Below are positions 1 through 5,809 of a stretch of 5,809 nt of DNA, one piece after another (position 1 is the first letter of the stretch; each line of letters starts with the position of its first letter). The translations under genes and the position numbers were made by a program. The notes beneath the pieces are model-generated. The model made no database searches and was not told where the DNA came from. It saw only the letters and a list, made by a program, of their open reading frames with translations. Source of the DNA: Oligoflexia bacterium (GTDB lineage Bacteria; Bdellovibrionota; UBA1018); assembly GCA_903854365.1 (NCBI GenBank), contig CAINWE010000328.1:1-5809 (forward strand), read 5' to 3'.

Positions 1-624
1 AAGATTCTTGAAAATTTTCAAGCCCCCATGGACAACTGGCAGTGGGATCTAGAAACCTTATCTTTCCAAACCCCCACTACCGAGTTCAGATACCGCATCC
101 ACCGCAAAGAAAGTGCTACAACCCCTGACTCGGATTTACCTAGCCTGATCCCGGAAGCATCTGGCACAGGCTTACTCAAGTATTGGTCCAGAGCAAAACA
201 CCTGGCCTCTGCTGCTACTTCGAACGCCTACCAAGTAGCTCTCACACTCGGTGAGCATAGTTTTGATCACCTGGCAGAACGCAATCTCCTCGGTAAACTC
301 ACCGTCAATGCATGGACCTGCCCAGCCCCCTTCGACGCGCGAGGCTATCGAATTAGCGTCGACCTCACTGCCTCGGATGCCCTCATTCGTAATGTCATCG
401 AAACTGCCTACCTCCACCTGTGCCTACAAGAAACACAATTTCCATCGAAGGCAATCGATCTGACCATCGACCTGCAAATGCTCGCTCAGCCGGGAGTCCT
501 CTTTGCAGGGCTCAACCGAACCAAGATTGAAGAATTTTCTGAACGTTTTTCTCAAGCTTGGCTAGACGCTCTCATCAACACCTCAAACTTAGATCAGGTG
601 AAAATTTCGCAAAACTTACCGTAA
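1..624 (+). CDS. Unrecognised protein, C-terminal part (probably cut at the window's left edge)
   Basis: I do not recognise this protein. The frame is open from base 1 (KILENFQAP precedes the first ATG at base 28) and ends at TAA 622-624. The ATG at 28 has no Shine-Dalgarno sequence before it, so I favour a 5'-truncated gene over a 198-residue protein starting there. The visible part is soluble-looking, with no signal peptide, membrane segment, cysteine cluster or obvious catalytic motif. The first 50 residues are rich in Thr, Pro and polar residues. The last 110 alternate strand-like segments (KLTVNAWTC, YRISVDL, AIDLTIDL) with amphipathic helices. That layout faintly recalls the C-terminal region of ImuB-like Y-family polymerase relatives, but this is an impression without diagnostic residues and I do not assign it. 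The gene is followed by a 128-bp gap, so co-transcription with pepP is uncertain. Confidence is for a real coding region; function is unknown. Confidence 0.7.
   Translation, partial: KILENFQAPMDNWQWDLETLSFQTPTTEFRYRIHRKESATTPDSDLPSLIPEASGTGLLKYWSRAKHLASAATSNAYQVALTLGEHSFDHLAERNLLGKLTVNAWTCPAPFDARGYRISVDLTASDALIRNVIETAYLHLCLQETQFPSKAIDLTIDLQMLAQPGVLFAGLNRTKIEEFSERFSQAWLDALINTSNLDQVKISQNLP
7..22. repeat. Perfect 16-bp palindrome
   Basis: CTTGAAAATTTTCAAG at 7-22 is identical to its own reverse complement and ends 5 bp before the ATG at 28. If that ATG were the true start, the site would sit where a repressor operator might. If the gene begins further upstream, as the open frame suggests, it is simply coding sequence for LENFQ. 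No second copy was noticed in the window. The symmetry is seen directly; a regulatory role is speculation. Confidence 0.35.
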
Positions 625-719
625 CAATTGGTGTTCGACCATCAACCCAGTTGAGCCGTTAGCCAATCGGAAATCCCTCCAACGAGGCAACCCAGGCGGC
701 AACTCAAGTAGCAATAGAC

Positions 720-749
720 ATGGCAAGATTTTAGGCATAACCTTGCCAT
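720..749. promoter_or_regulatory. Inverted repeat abutting the pepP start codon
   Basis: The arms ATGGCAAG (720-727) and CTTGCCAT (742-749) are perfect reverse complements of 8 bp separated by 14 bp. The right arm ends 3 bp before the pepP ATG at 753. No Shine-Dalgarno sequence lies between the repeat and the ATG. A TAGACA at 715-720 resembles a -35 box, but the -10 candidates are weak: CATAAC at 736-741 with a 15-bp spacer, or TAACCT at 738-743 with a 17-bp spacer. A start from either would give a very short leader. The element could be a protein-binding operator over the promoter, an RNA hairpin limiting initiation, or chance. The repeat is seen directly; its role is inferred. Confidence 0.35.
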
Positions 750-752
750 ATT

Positions 753-2087
753 ATGCTGCTCACTCAAGTCCCTTCTTACTACCAGACCCGACGCGAAAAA
801 CTGATGCAGTCACATCCAGGAGCTGTTTTTTTAATCCCCTCGGCTCCTGAGCTGATTCGTAATTCGGACGTTCATCATCCTTTCCGACAGGACAGCCACT
901 TCTATTACTTGAGTGGCTTTGATGAGCCAGGCTCGTTCTTAGTCTTGAGTACAGCTCAATCCAGCCCGTCTCGAATCTCGAAAATGACGCTCTTTGTCCA
1001 ACCCCGCGACCCTGAGCGGGAAATGTGGGAAGGAGAGAGGTACGGGATCGACGGGGCCCTTCGAGTATTCGGAGCAGATGAAGCATTCAACGAGTCAGCC
1101 CTCGAAACAAAACTTCTTGAAATTCTCAAAGGTGCTGAAAAAATTTTTTATCGCCTCGGCCACTCTGAAGCCATGGATCGGCGAGTATTAGCAATTCTAG
1201 AAACCTCTCGAAGGAGCCAAGGACGTTCGGGGCGAGGGATCATGCCTCTCGAAGATCCTCAGTTACCCATCGGTGAGATGCGCCTCTTCAAAGACAACCA
1301 GGAGCTCCAACTCATCCGCAAGGCCTGTCATATTACTGCCATCGGCCACCGGACTGCCATGCAAGAAATTCGTCCTGGAATGAACGAAGGTGAAGCCGAA
1401 GCACTCATTGACTATCAATTCAGAAAAAACGGCTGCCAGCGGTTAGGATATGGTAGCATCGTCGCTGGTGGAAAAAATGCCGCTTGTCTTCACTATCGAT
1501 CCAATAACGAAACTCTTCGCAACGGCGAACTCCTGCTCATCGACGCAGGGGGAGAATACGGATTTTACACTTCAGACATCACCCGCACATTTCCCATTGG
1601 TAAAGGCTTTTCGGAAGCACAACGCAAAGCTTATGAACTCGTTCTCTCCGTCCAAAAAGCAGGAATCGCCATGACACGCCCCGGGGCCAAACTTCCCGAA
1701 ATTCATAAAATCACCTGCGAACAGTTGACGGACGGTTTGCTGTCACTCGGGCTACTCAAAGGTAATCGCCAAGAACTTCTAAAAGGCGCAGCCTACAGAC
1801 GCTTCTACCCCCACAACACCAGCCACTGGCTAGGACTCGACGTTCACGATGCAGGACTCTACACTCAAGCAGGTGAACCAAGAAAGCTGGAACCCGGAAT
1901 GACGTTTACTATTGAACCCGGCTTCTACGTACAGCCCTCAGATCAAGACACTCCTGAAGCCTATCGCAACATCGGCATCCGAATCGAAGATGACATCTTA
2001 GTGACCGCCAGCGGGTGTGAAGTACTGACCCAGGAAGCCCCCAAAGAGGTCACCGAAATCGAAGCCCTTCGAGCCAAAGCTTTTTAA
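753..2087 (+). CDS. pepP: Xaa-Pro aminopeptidase (aminopeptidase P, M24B family)
   Basis: This cytoplasmic metallopeptidase removes the N-terminal residue from peptides whose second residue is proline, which general aminopeptidases handle poorly. At 444 residues it is close to E. coli PepP (441). The N-terminal aminopeptidase-P domain (about residues 1-150) carries the family signature RNSDVHHPFRQDSHFYYLSGF at 36-56. The C-terminal pita-bread domain (about 180-430) has all five dinuclear-metal ligands: D264, D275, H358, E388 and E412. The accessory histidines H247, H354 and H365 are also present, so the enzyme should be active. No signal peptide is visible. ATG 753 is chosen because a stop at 738-740 closes the frame upstream and the N-terminus matches the family, although no clear ribosome-binding site precedes it. 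It stands alone between gaps of 128 bp on each side and is probably its own transcription unit. Confidence 0.96.
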   Translation: MLLTQVPSYYQTRREKLMQSHPGAVFLIPSAPELIRNSDVHHPFRQDSHFYYLSGFDEPGSFLVLSTAQSSPSRISKMTLFVQPRDPEREMWEGERYGIDGALRVFGADEAFNESALETKLLEILKGAEKIFYRLGHSEAMDRRVLAILETSRRSQGRSGRGIMPLEDPQLPIGEMRLFKDNQELQLIRKACHITAIGHRTAMQEIRPGMNEGEAEALIDYQFRKNGCQRLGYGSIVAGGKNAACLHYRSNNETLRNGELLLIDAGGEYGFYTSDITRTFPIGKGFSEAQRKAYELVLSVQKAGIAMTRPGAKLPEIHKITCEQLTDGLLSLGLLKGNRQELLKGAAYRRFYPHNTSHWLGLDVHDAGLYTQAGEPRKLEPGMTFTIEPGFYVQPSDQDTPEAYRNIGIRIEDDILVTASGCEVLTQEAPKEVTEIEALRAKAF

Positions 2088-2200
2088 AAGCGAACGCCAG
2101 AACGACCGATTCCAAGCTTCTGCCCAACAAAATTACACACTTGCTGCTGAAACTGGCACAATCACCCAACTTGTGATATCCTCCGTGGACTTTTCTCAGA

Positions 2201-2205
2201 AAGGA
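2201..2205 (+). promoter_or_regulatory. Ribosome-binding site for dusB (supports the TTG start)
   Basis: AAGGA, within GAAAGGAA at 2199-2206, lies 10 bp before the TTG at 2216. No ATG or GTG in the dusB frame is available near the expected N-terminus, so this site decides for the TTG start. Confidence 0.65.
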
Positions 2206-2215
2206 ATCACGAGTT

Positions 2216-3247
2216 TTGTCTACTTCTCTCGTCCAGTTGGGCCCTTTTCAACTCAAACACCCCTTCATTCTTGCTCCCATGGCGGGGATTACCAACTCCC
2301 CTTTTCGTCGGCTCATGCGAAGACTCAGCAGCTCGATGGTGATCTCTGAACTCGTGTCCGCAACAGGCATTGAATACGCTGGAGCTAAAACATTAGACTT
2401 ATTACGCTTTCACGATGAGGAAAGGGTACTTGGCCTGCAAATTTTTGGTGAAGACACGGAGCACCTCTGCAGGGCAGCACAATACATTGAAAAACTCGGC
2501 GCTGACTTCGTTGACCTCAATTTGGGCTGTCCCGTGCCCAAAGTCGTAAAAAAAGGGGCGGGTTCGGCCATGTGCAAGGACCCCGTTTCACTCGGTAAGA
2601 CGCTGAGCGCCATGGTCAAGGCCGTTCGAATCCCCGTCACGATCAAAATTCGAACCGGCTGGGACGCGCAAAGCCGAAACGCTCTTGAAGTCGTTCAAGC
2701 TGCCACCGATGCAGGCGTCAGCTGGGTCGCGATCCACGGCCGCACTCGTGCGCAAGGATACAGTGGTGAAGCTGACTGGGATTTTATCGGAAATATTAAA
2801 GCAAGAAGTAGTCTTCCCATCCTCGGCAACGGAGATATCACCACTGCCGAGGCCGCAGTTCACCGGGTCAAAACTTACGGAGTCGACGCCGTCCTCATTG
2901 GACGAGGAGCCTTAAGAAATCCGTTTATCTTTCAACAAGCAGAAGCCTTATGGAAAGGCGAGTCCTACGATTTCCCGCAATCATCAGATTACATTCAACT
3001 CCTCCATGAACAACAAAAAATGCTTCACGAGATTTACCCAGCTCGCACTGCAATGATCCATGCCCGGAAGTTTTTAGCTTGGTACTCAGCTGGCTTCCCA
3101 GGATGTCACGAGTTTCGGAGCCAAGTTTTCTCGATTCCAGAACCCGAAGATCTTTGGCAAGAGGCCACCCAATTTTTTGAAAAACGGACCCGAGAAAGAG
3201 ACCTTAAGTTCTTGTCTCAACCCTTTCTCATGGGAGGACACGGTTAA
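2216..3247 (+). CDS. dusB: tRNA-dihydrouridine synthase, DusB/NifR3 type
   Basis: This FMN enzyme reduces specific uridines in the D-loop of tRNA to dihydrouridine with NADPH. The 343-residue protein shows the family motifs in order. The barrel starts with FILAPMAGITNSPFR (17-31, flavin contact). LNLGCPVPKVVKKGAGSAM (101-119) contains catalytic Cys105, the proton donor. IKIRTGWD (143-150) supplies Lys144, and IHGRTRAQGYSG (173-184) supplies His174. PILGNGDI (201-208) and IGRGALRNP (228-236) form the FMN phosphate site. The C-terminal helical tRNA-recognition domain (about 255-325) includes RKFLAWYSAGFPG (284-296). The spelling NLGCPVPKVVKKGAGSA is typical of the DusB branch; E. coli DusB modifies U17, but position specificity here is inferred. 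The start is TTG, which may lower expression. The stop is one base from the next gene's ATG, so the two are translationally close and likely share an mRNA. Confidence 0.94.
   Translation: MSTSLVQLGPFQLKHPFILAPMAGITNSPFRRLMRRLSSSMVISELVSATGIEYAGAKTLDLLRFHDEERVLGLQIFGEDTEHLCRAAQYIEKLGADFVDLNLGCPVPKVVKKGAGSAMCKDPVSLGKTLSAMVKAVRIPVTIKIRTGWDAQSRNALEVVQAATDAGVSWVAIHGRTRAQGYSGEADWDFIGNIKARSSLPILGNGDITTAEAAVHRVKTYGVDAVLIGRGALRNPFIFQQAEALWKGESYDFPQSSDYIQLLHEQQKMLHEIYPARTAMIHARKFLAWYSAGFPGCHEFRSQVFSIPEPEDLWQEATQFFEKRTRERDLKFLSQPFLMGGHG
3233..3237 (+). promoter_or_regulatory. Ribosome-binding site for the HAD phosphatase gene
   Basis: GGAGG lies inside the last dusB codons, 11 bp before the ATG at 3249. 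It selects this ATG over the in-frame TTG at 3177, which would overlap dusB by 71 bases, and over the second ATG at 3255. Its position within dusB suggests that ribosomes finishing dusB help initiation of the next gene. Confidence 0.65.
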
Positions 3248-3248
3248 T

Positions 3249-3914
3249 ATGACGATGAATTATCCGCTAAAAGGAATTGTGTTTGACCTCGACGGTACCT
3301 TGGTTGACTCGCTCGGGGTGACCTTCGCTGGCTTCAACCACGCACTCACCTCGATGAATATTCGAGCTCATTCAGTTGAAGAAATTACCACCCACTTCGG
3401 AACCGGCGAGGATCAAATCTTCGCAAAGCTGGTCGGCAAAGAACGCGCCCAAGAAGCCTACTCCCGCTTTCAGCGCTATATGGATGAGAACGTCAACCGA
3501 GTCCCACTCCATGAAGGGGTAGCAGAACTCCTCAAAAACATTCACCAACATCAAGTGCCTACGTCAATTTTTACGGGCAGAAGCTGGAACACGACCGAAA
3601 CGATTCTGCGATATCATGGGCTCTTAAACTCGTTTGTTACGATCGTCGCGAATGATCACGTCGCATTACCCAAACCGTCGCCCGAAGGTTTGCATCTCGC
3701 CCTCTCCCGAATGAAACTCACACCAGAAGAGGTGCTTTTCATTGGTGACTCACCCGCTGATCTCATCGCCAGCCGCGCTGCAGGCACCCAAGGGGTCGCG
3801 GCTCTTTGGGACCACCTCGCCGACCAACAGCTCCTTGCACCTCATCAGCCCCGGCATTGGGCCTCCCACCCCGAGGAAATCTGGACCCTCTGGGAGCAGC
3901 TCAAGCAAAAATAA
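3249..3914 (+). CDS. HAD-superfamily phosphatase, phosphoglycolate-phosphatase-like (subfamily IA)
   Basis: This 221-residue cytoplasmic hydrolase should remove phosphate from a small metabolite through an aspartyl-phosphate intermediate with Mg2+. All four HAD motifs are visible: I, FDLDGTLVDS (12-21) with nucleophile Asp13 and acid/base Asp15; II, IFTGRS (107-112) with Thr109; III, Lys142 in LPKPSPEG; IV, FIGDSPAD (164-171) with Asp167 and Asp171. An alpha-helical C1-type cap lies between motifs I and II (about 20-85). Length and architecture fit the Gph/PpaX/beta-phosphoglucomutase-like group, but the substrate cannot be read from sequence. Roles in clearing 2-phosphoglycolate or damaged metabolites are possible. 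The ATG at 3249 is preferred for its GGAGG; the frame is open further upstream to a TTG at 3177 inside dusB. One base separates it from dusB, indicating an operon. Confidence 0.9.
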   Translation: MTMNYPLKGIVFDLDGTLVDSLGVTFAGFNHALTSMNIRAHSVEEITTHFGTGEDQIFAKLVGKERAQEAYSRFQRYMDENVNRVPLHEGVAELLKNIHQHQVPTSIFTGRSWNTTETILRYHGLLNSFVTIVANDHVALPKPSPEGLHLALSRMKLTPEEVLFIGDSPADLIASRAAGTQGVAALWDHLADQQLLAPHQPRHWASHPEEIWTLWEQLKQK

Positions 3915-3979
3915 TGACGCCTATGCGACCCTTCAGCGACTCTCGAACTCCAAGTTTTAATCTGAACTGAATCGACCCC

Positions 3980-4011
3980 TTGATTTTTTCAAGATTCTAC
4001 GAAAAAATCAA
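3980..4011. repeat. AT-rich inverted repeat between the HAD gene and tRNA-Pro
   Basis: TTGATTTTTTC (3980-3990) and GAAAAAATCAA (4001-4011) are perfect 11-bp complements with a 10-bp spacer. The repeat begins 65 bp after the HAD stop and ends 16 bp before the tRNA. It is AT-rich and lacks a following T-run in either direction, so it is not a classical intrinsic terminator, although it could pause or stabilise RNA ends. The same bases also hold a marginal promoter for the tRNA: TTGATT (3980-3985) and AAAAAT (4003-4008), each 4 of 6 matches to the sigma-70 boxes with 17 bp between. The rest of the gap from 3915 to 4027 shows no convincing gene. Confidence 0.45.
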
Positions 4012-4027
4012 TTTCCAAACGGTGGAT

Positions 4028-4105
<78 letters not shown>

Positions 4106-4113
4106 AGCCCGCC

Positions 4114-5196
4114 TTATTTCAACACCCCACGGCGAATCTGGTCCCGCTCGATCGCCTCGAAAAGGGCTTTAAAATTTCCTTCGCCGAATCCCTGGTTTCC
4201 CCGACGCTGAATGAATTCAAAAAAGAAAGGTCCGAGAATTTCCTCAGAAAAAATCTGAAGGAGGTAACCCTCTCCCTCACCGTCGAGCAGAATGCCTAAC
4301 TTTTCTAGATCTTTAAGGTCTTCAGTCACCCCAGGCACGCGAGTTGGGACCTCTTCATAATACGTCGAGGGCACGGCTAAAAAGCTAAATCTTTCCTTTT
4401 TGAGGGCAATGAGAGTGTCGATCAACCCCGTCGTCAAGAAGGCCAAATGCTGAACACCTGGCCCCTTCATGCGATTCACAAACTCTTGAACTTGGCTGAT
4501 GGGCTCGGTACCCTCATTAATAGGTACTTTTACTCTACGGCACGGAGATTCCACCACATCGGAAATCAATCCAGTCCTGCCGGTTCGGATCTCAAAGTGG
4601 CGCGTTACTTTGAAGCCAAAGACCTCTTGGTACCAACGCACCCAATCTTTCATTTCCCCCATGCCGACGTTATTCGTCAGATGATCGATCGACTGAATTC
4701 CTAGCGGAGAAGCACTGAGCAAACGAGCAGCGACCAAGTTCTGGTCAAAAAGCACACGACTTTGTGCATCGCCGTGAGCGTGGCGCTCAATAAACGCATA
4801 TCTCACATCTGCAGGAGTCCAAATCTCAGCGCGAACGACTCTCCCCTCAGGCGATTCGTAGACTTGGGGCTCTAACGCAGGCCTTGCTCCTCGCTTGACT
4901 GTTTCTTGAAATGCCTGAGTCGCATCTTTTACTTCGATGGCCAGAAGGCAAATCCCATCCCCGTGCCGCTCTAAAAACTGGAGCGAATCTGAAGTTTTAG
5001 ACCCGACCGGCGACTCAGGCTGCGTCAGCAAGACTCTCACGCAACCCTGAGCATAAAGCTCGCTGCGAGTATTTTGAGCCGTCGAAGACCTTTGCCCAAT
5101 TTTTTCGAACCCCATCCGTCGAAAGACGGCAGCCATCGGATTCAAAGCACCTAGGACAAACTCTACATGATCAAACCCCTGATTCAGTATTTCCAC
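4114..5196 (-). CDS. hpd: 4-hydroxyphenylpyruvate dioxygenase
   Basis: This cytoplasmic Fe(II) enzyme converts 4-hydroxyphenylpyruvate and O2 to homogentisate and CO2 in tyrosine catabolism; homogentisate can also feed pyomelanin or tocopherol/plastoquinone-type products. The 360 residues match bacterial HPPD in length (about 350-360). Two VOC domains are present: a degenerate N-terminal one (about 5-140) and a catalytic C-terminal one (about 168-350). The iron ligands are His172 (SIDHLTNNV), His250 (GVQHLAFL) and Glu327 (FFFEFIQRRG). Other hallmarks are VPINEG with SQVQEF (224-239), YLLQIF with Gln314, and the C-terminal lid FGEGNFKALFEAIERDQ ending in RRGVL. The start is GTG, directly behind a strong GGAGG, with a stop in frame 19-21 bases upstream. 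It follows speA by 34 bp and is probably in the same transcript. No homogentisate dioxygenase or other tyrosine-pathway gene is in the window. Confidence 0.96.
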   Translation of the reverse strand: MEILNQGFDHVEFVLGALNPMAAVFRRMGFEKIGQRSSTAQNTRSELYAQGCVRVLLTQPESPVGSKTSDSLQFLERHGDGICLLAIEVKDATQAFQETVKRGARPALEPQVYESPEGRVVRAEIWTPADVRYAFIERHAHGDAQSRVLFDQNLVAARLLSASPLGIQSIDHLTNNVGMGEMKDWVRWYQEVFGFKVTRHFEIRTGRTGLISDVVESPCRRVKVPINEGTEPISQVQEFVNRMKGPGVQHLAFLTTGLIDTLIALKKERFSFLAVPSTYYEEVPTRVPGVTEDLKDLEKLGILLDGEGEGYLLQIFSEEILGPFFFEFIQRRGNQGFGEGNFKALFEAIERDQIRRGVLK

Positions 5197-5201
5197 TTGC
5201 C

Positions 5202-5206
5202 CCTCC
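5202..5206 (-). promoter_or_regulatory. Ribosome-binding site for hpd (supports the GTG start)
   Basis: Read on the minus strand, GGAGG sits within GGGGAGGGG, 5 bases before the GTG at 5196-5194. It lies in the short speA-hpd gap, so hpd can be translated from a speA-hpd mRNA. A TAG at 5217-5215 rules out a longer N-terminus. Confidence 0.7.
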
Positions 5207-5230
5207 CCAGGTGCCTATTTATTCATTCGC

Positions 5231-5809
5231 CTAGATCGATTCGTGCTCCGGAATGCTGACAATATCACGGGCAGCAGCTTCTGCGGAAGCCCTGAGTGCA
5301 TTTTCAACTTGATAGGCCGAAAGCTTAGAATTTTTGTCATAATCTACGTAGGTGTATCCATACAAAACTTCTTCATAGAAATTCTGTAAATCGACGCCCT
5401 CTCTCGGCTTAATTTGCCCTTCGCGAACCTTAGAATCAATCTGCAGCTTGACTCGTTTTTCTAAATCCGTAGCGCTATACTGAATCCAGGAAAGCACCCC
5501 AGCAATTGTATTCCCCTTAATCACTTCTTCAATATAGTAACCACCGGGTTCGGTTTCATCCAAGAAAACATGCACCTCGTTGACACGTCCGAATAAATTG
5601 TGCAAATCCCCCATGATATCCTGGTAAGCTCCCATCAGAAAAAATCCAAGATAATAGGGCTCTTGGCTTTTAAACTGATGCAACGGAAGAGTATCCTTGA
5701 TATCTCGCAAATCAATGAATTTATTTACCTTCCCGTCCGAGTCGCAGGTAATATCCACCAGCGTAGCATCTCGAGTCGGCTGCTCATCATGTCGATGCAG
5801 CGGCGCAAT
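5231..5809 (-). CDS. speA: Biosynthetic arginine decarboxylase, C-terminal part (cut by the window's right edge)
   Basis: This PLP enzyme decarboxylates arginine to agmatine, the first step of the agmatine route to putrescine and spermidine. Only the last 192 residues are inside the window; the full family protein is about 630-660. The frame stays open to base 5809 (IAPLHRHDEQPTR at the edge), so the GTG at 5758 is internal. DITCDSDGK (19-27 of the fragment) carries the active-site cysteine that fold-III decarboxylases donate across the dimer interface. It is followed by EPYYLGFFLMGAYQDIMGDLHNLFG, the SpeA signature that helps hold PLP and close the barrel. The remaining residues form the helical C-terminal domain specific to SpeA, ending IPEHESI. 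The PLP lysine and the start lie outside the window. hpd follows after 34 bp on the same strand. Confidence 0.95.
   Translation of the reverse strand: MAPLHRHDEQPTRDATLVDITCDSDGKVNKFIDLRDIKDTLPLHQFKSQEPYYLGFFLMGAYQDIMGDLHNLFGRVNEVHVFLDETEPGGYYIEEVIKGNTIAGVLSWIQYSATDLEKRVKLQIDSKVREGQIKPREGVDLQNFYEEVLYGYTYVDYDKNSKLSAYQVENALRASAEAAARDIVSIPEHESI

Noticed and set aside
624..719. Possible terminator after the first gene
   Set aside because: No GC-rich stem followed by a T-run could be found; short ATTGG/CCAAT complementarity is too weak and distant.
760..1086. 108-residue open frame on the minus strand inside pepP
   Set aside because: It lies opposite a clearly conserved pepP domain and its product is low-complexity Arg/Ser-rich with no motif; it is a shadow of the real gene.
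2154..2175. TGGCAC followed by a TTG-like sequence, resembling a sigma-54 promoter upstream of dusB
   Set aside because: The required GC of the -12 element is not at the correct distance from the GG of TGGCAC.
2157..2175. CACAA/TTGTG 5-bp inverted repeat upstream of dusB
   Set aside because: The arms are too short and too common by chance to support an operator or hairpin.
2588..2863. Minus-strand open frame inside dusB
   Set aside because: It is antisense to the conserved dusB barrel, with no ribosome-binding site or family resemblance.
3177..3248. N-terminal extension of the HAD protein from a TTG at 3177
   Set aside because: It overlaps dusB, lacks a ribosome-binding site and adds 24 residues not expected before the first HAD strand; ATG 3249 has a GGAGG.
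4447..4704. Plus-strand open frames inside hpd
   Set aside because: They are antisense to the conserved catalytic domain of hpd and show no independent protein features.

Overview
The window looks like a piece of a bacterial chromosome carrying ordinary housekeeping and amino-acid metabolism genes. The proteins resemble Gram-negative families: a PepP-type Xaa-Pro aminopeptidase of near-E. coli length, a DusB/NifR3-type dihydrouridine synthase, a bacterial-type 4-hydroxyphenylpyruvate dioxygenase and a SpeA-type arginine decarboxylase. Base composition is fairly balanced. TTG and GTG starts are used alongside ATG, and the tRNA encodes its own CCA end. I cannot name a phylum from this alone. 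I see no integrase, transposase, phage gene, CRISPR array or defence cassette.

Plus strand, 1-3914: an unrecognised reading frame enters from the left edge and ends at 624. A 128-bp gap with an inverted repeat next to the start codon leads to pepP (753-2087). After a second gap of about 130 bp comes dusB, starting at a TTG behind a good ribosome-binding site. A HAD-family phosphatase gene follows with one base between its ATG and the dusB stop, so these two almost certainly form one transcription unit.

Centre, 3915-4113: a short intergenic stretch with an 11-bp perfect inverted repeat, then a complete tRNA-Pro (anticodon CGG). The tRNA ends only 8 bp from the stop codon of the converging minus-strand gene.

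Minus strand, 4114-5809: read from the right edge, the C-terminal part of speA (cut by the window end) and then, 34 bp on, hpd. These are probably co-transcribed and converge on the dusB-HAD-tRNA side.

The plus-strand genes serve peptide turnover (PepP), tRNA modification (DusB) and small-molecule phosphate hydrolysis (HAD). The minus-strand pair joins the first step of the agmatine route to polyamines with homogentisate formation in tyrosine breakdown, which have no obvious direct biochemical link. I found no convincing new system. The points most worth a second look are the unidentified first gene, the symmetrical sequences beside two start codons, the AT-rich inverted repeat before the tRNA, the very tight tRNA/hpd convergence and the speA-hpd pairing.
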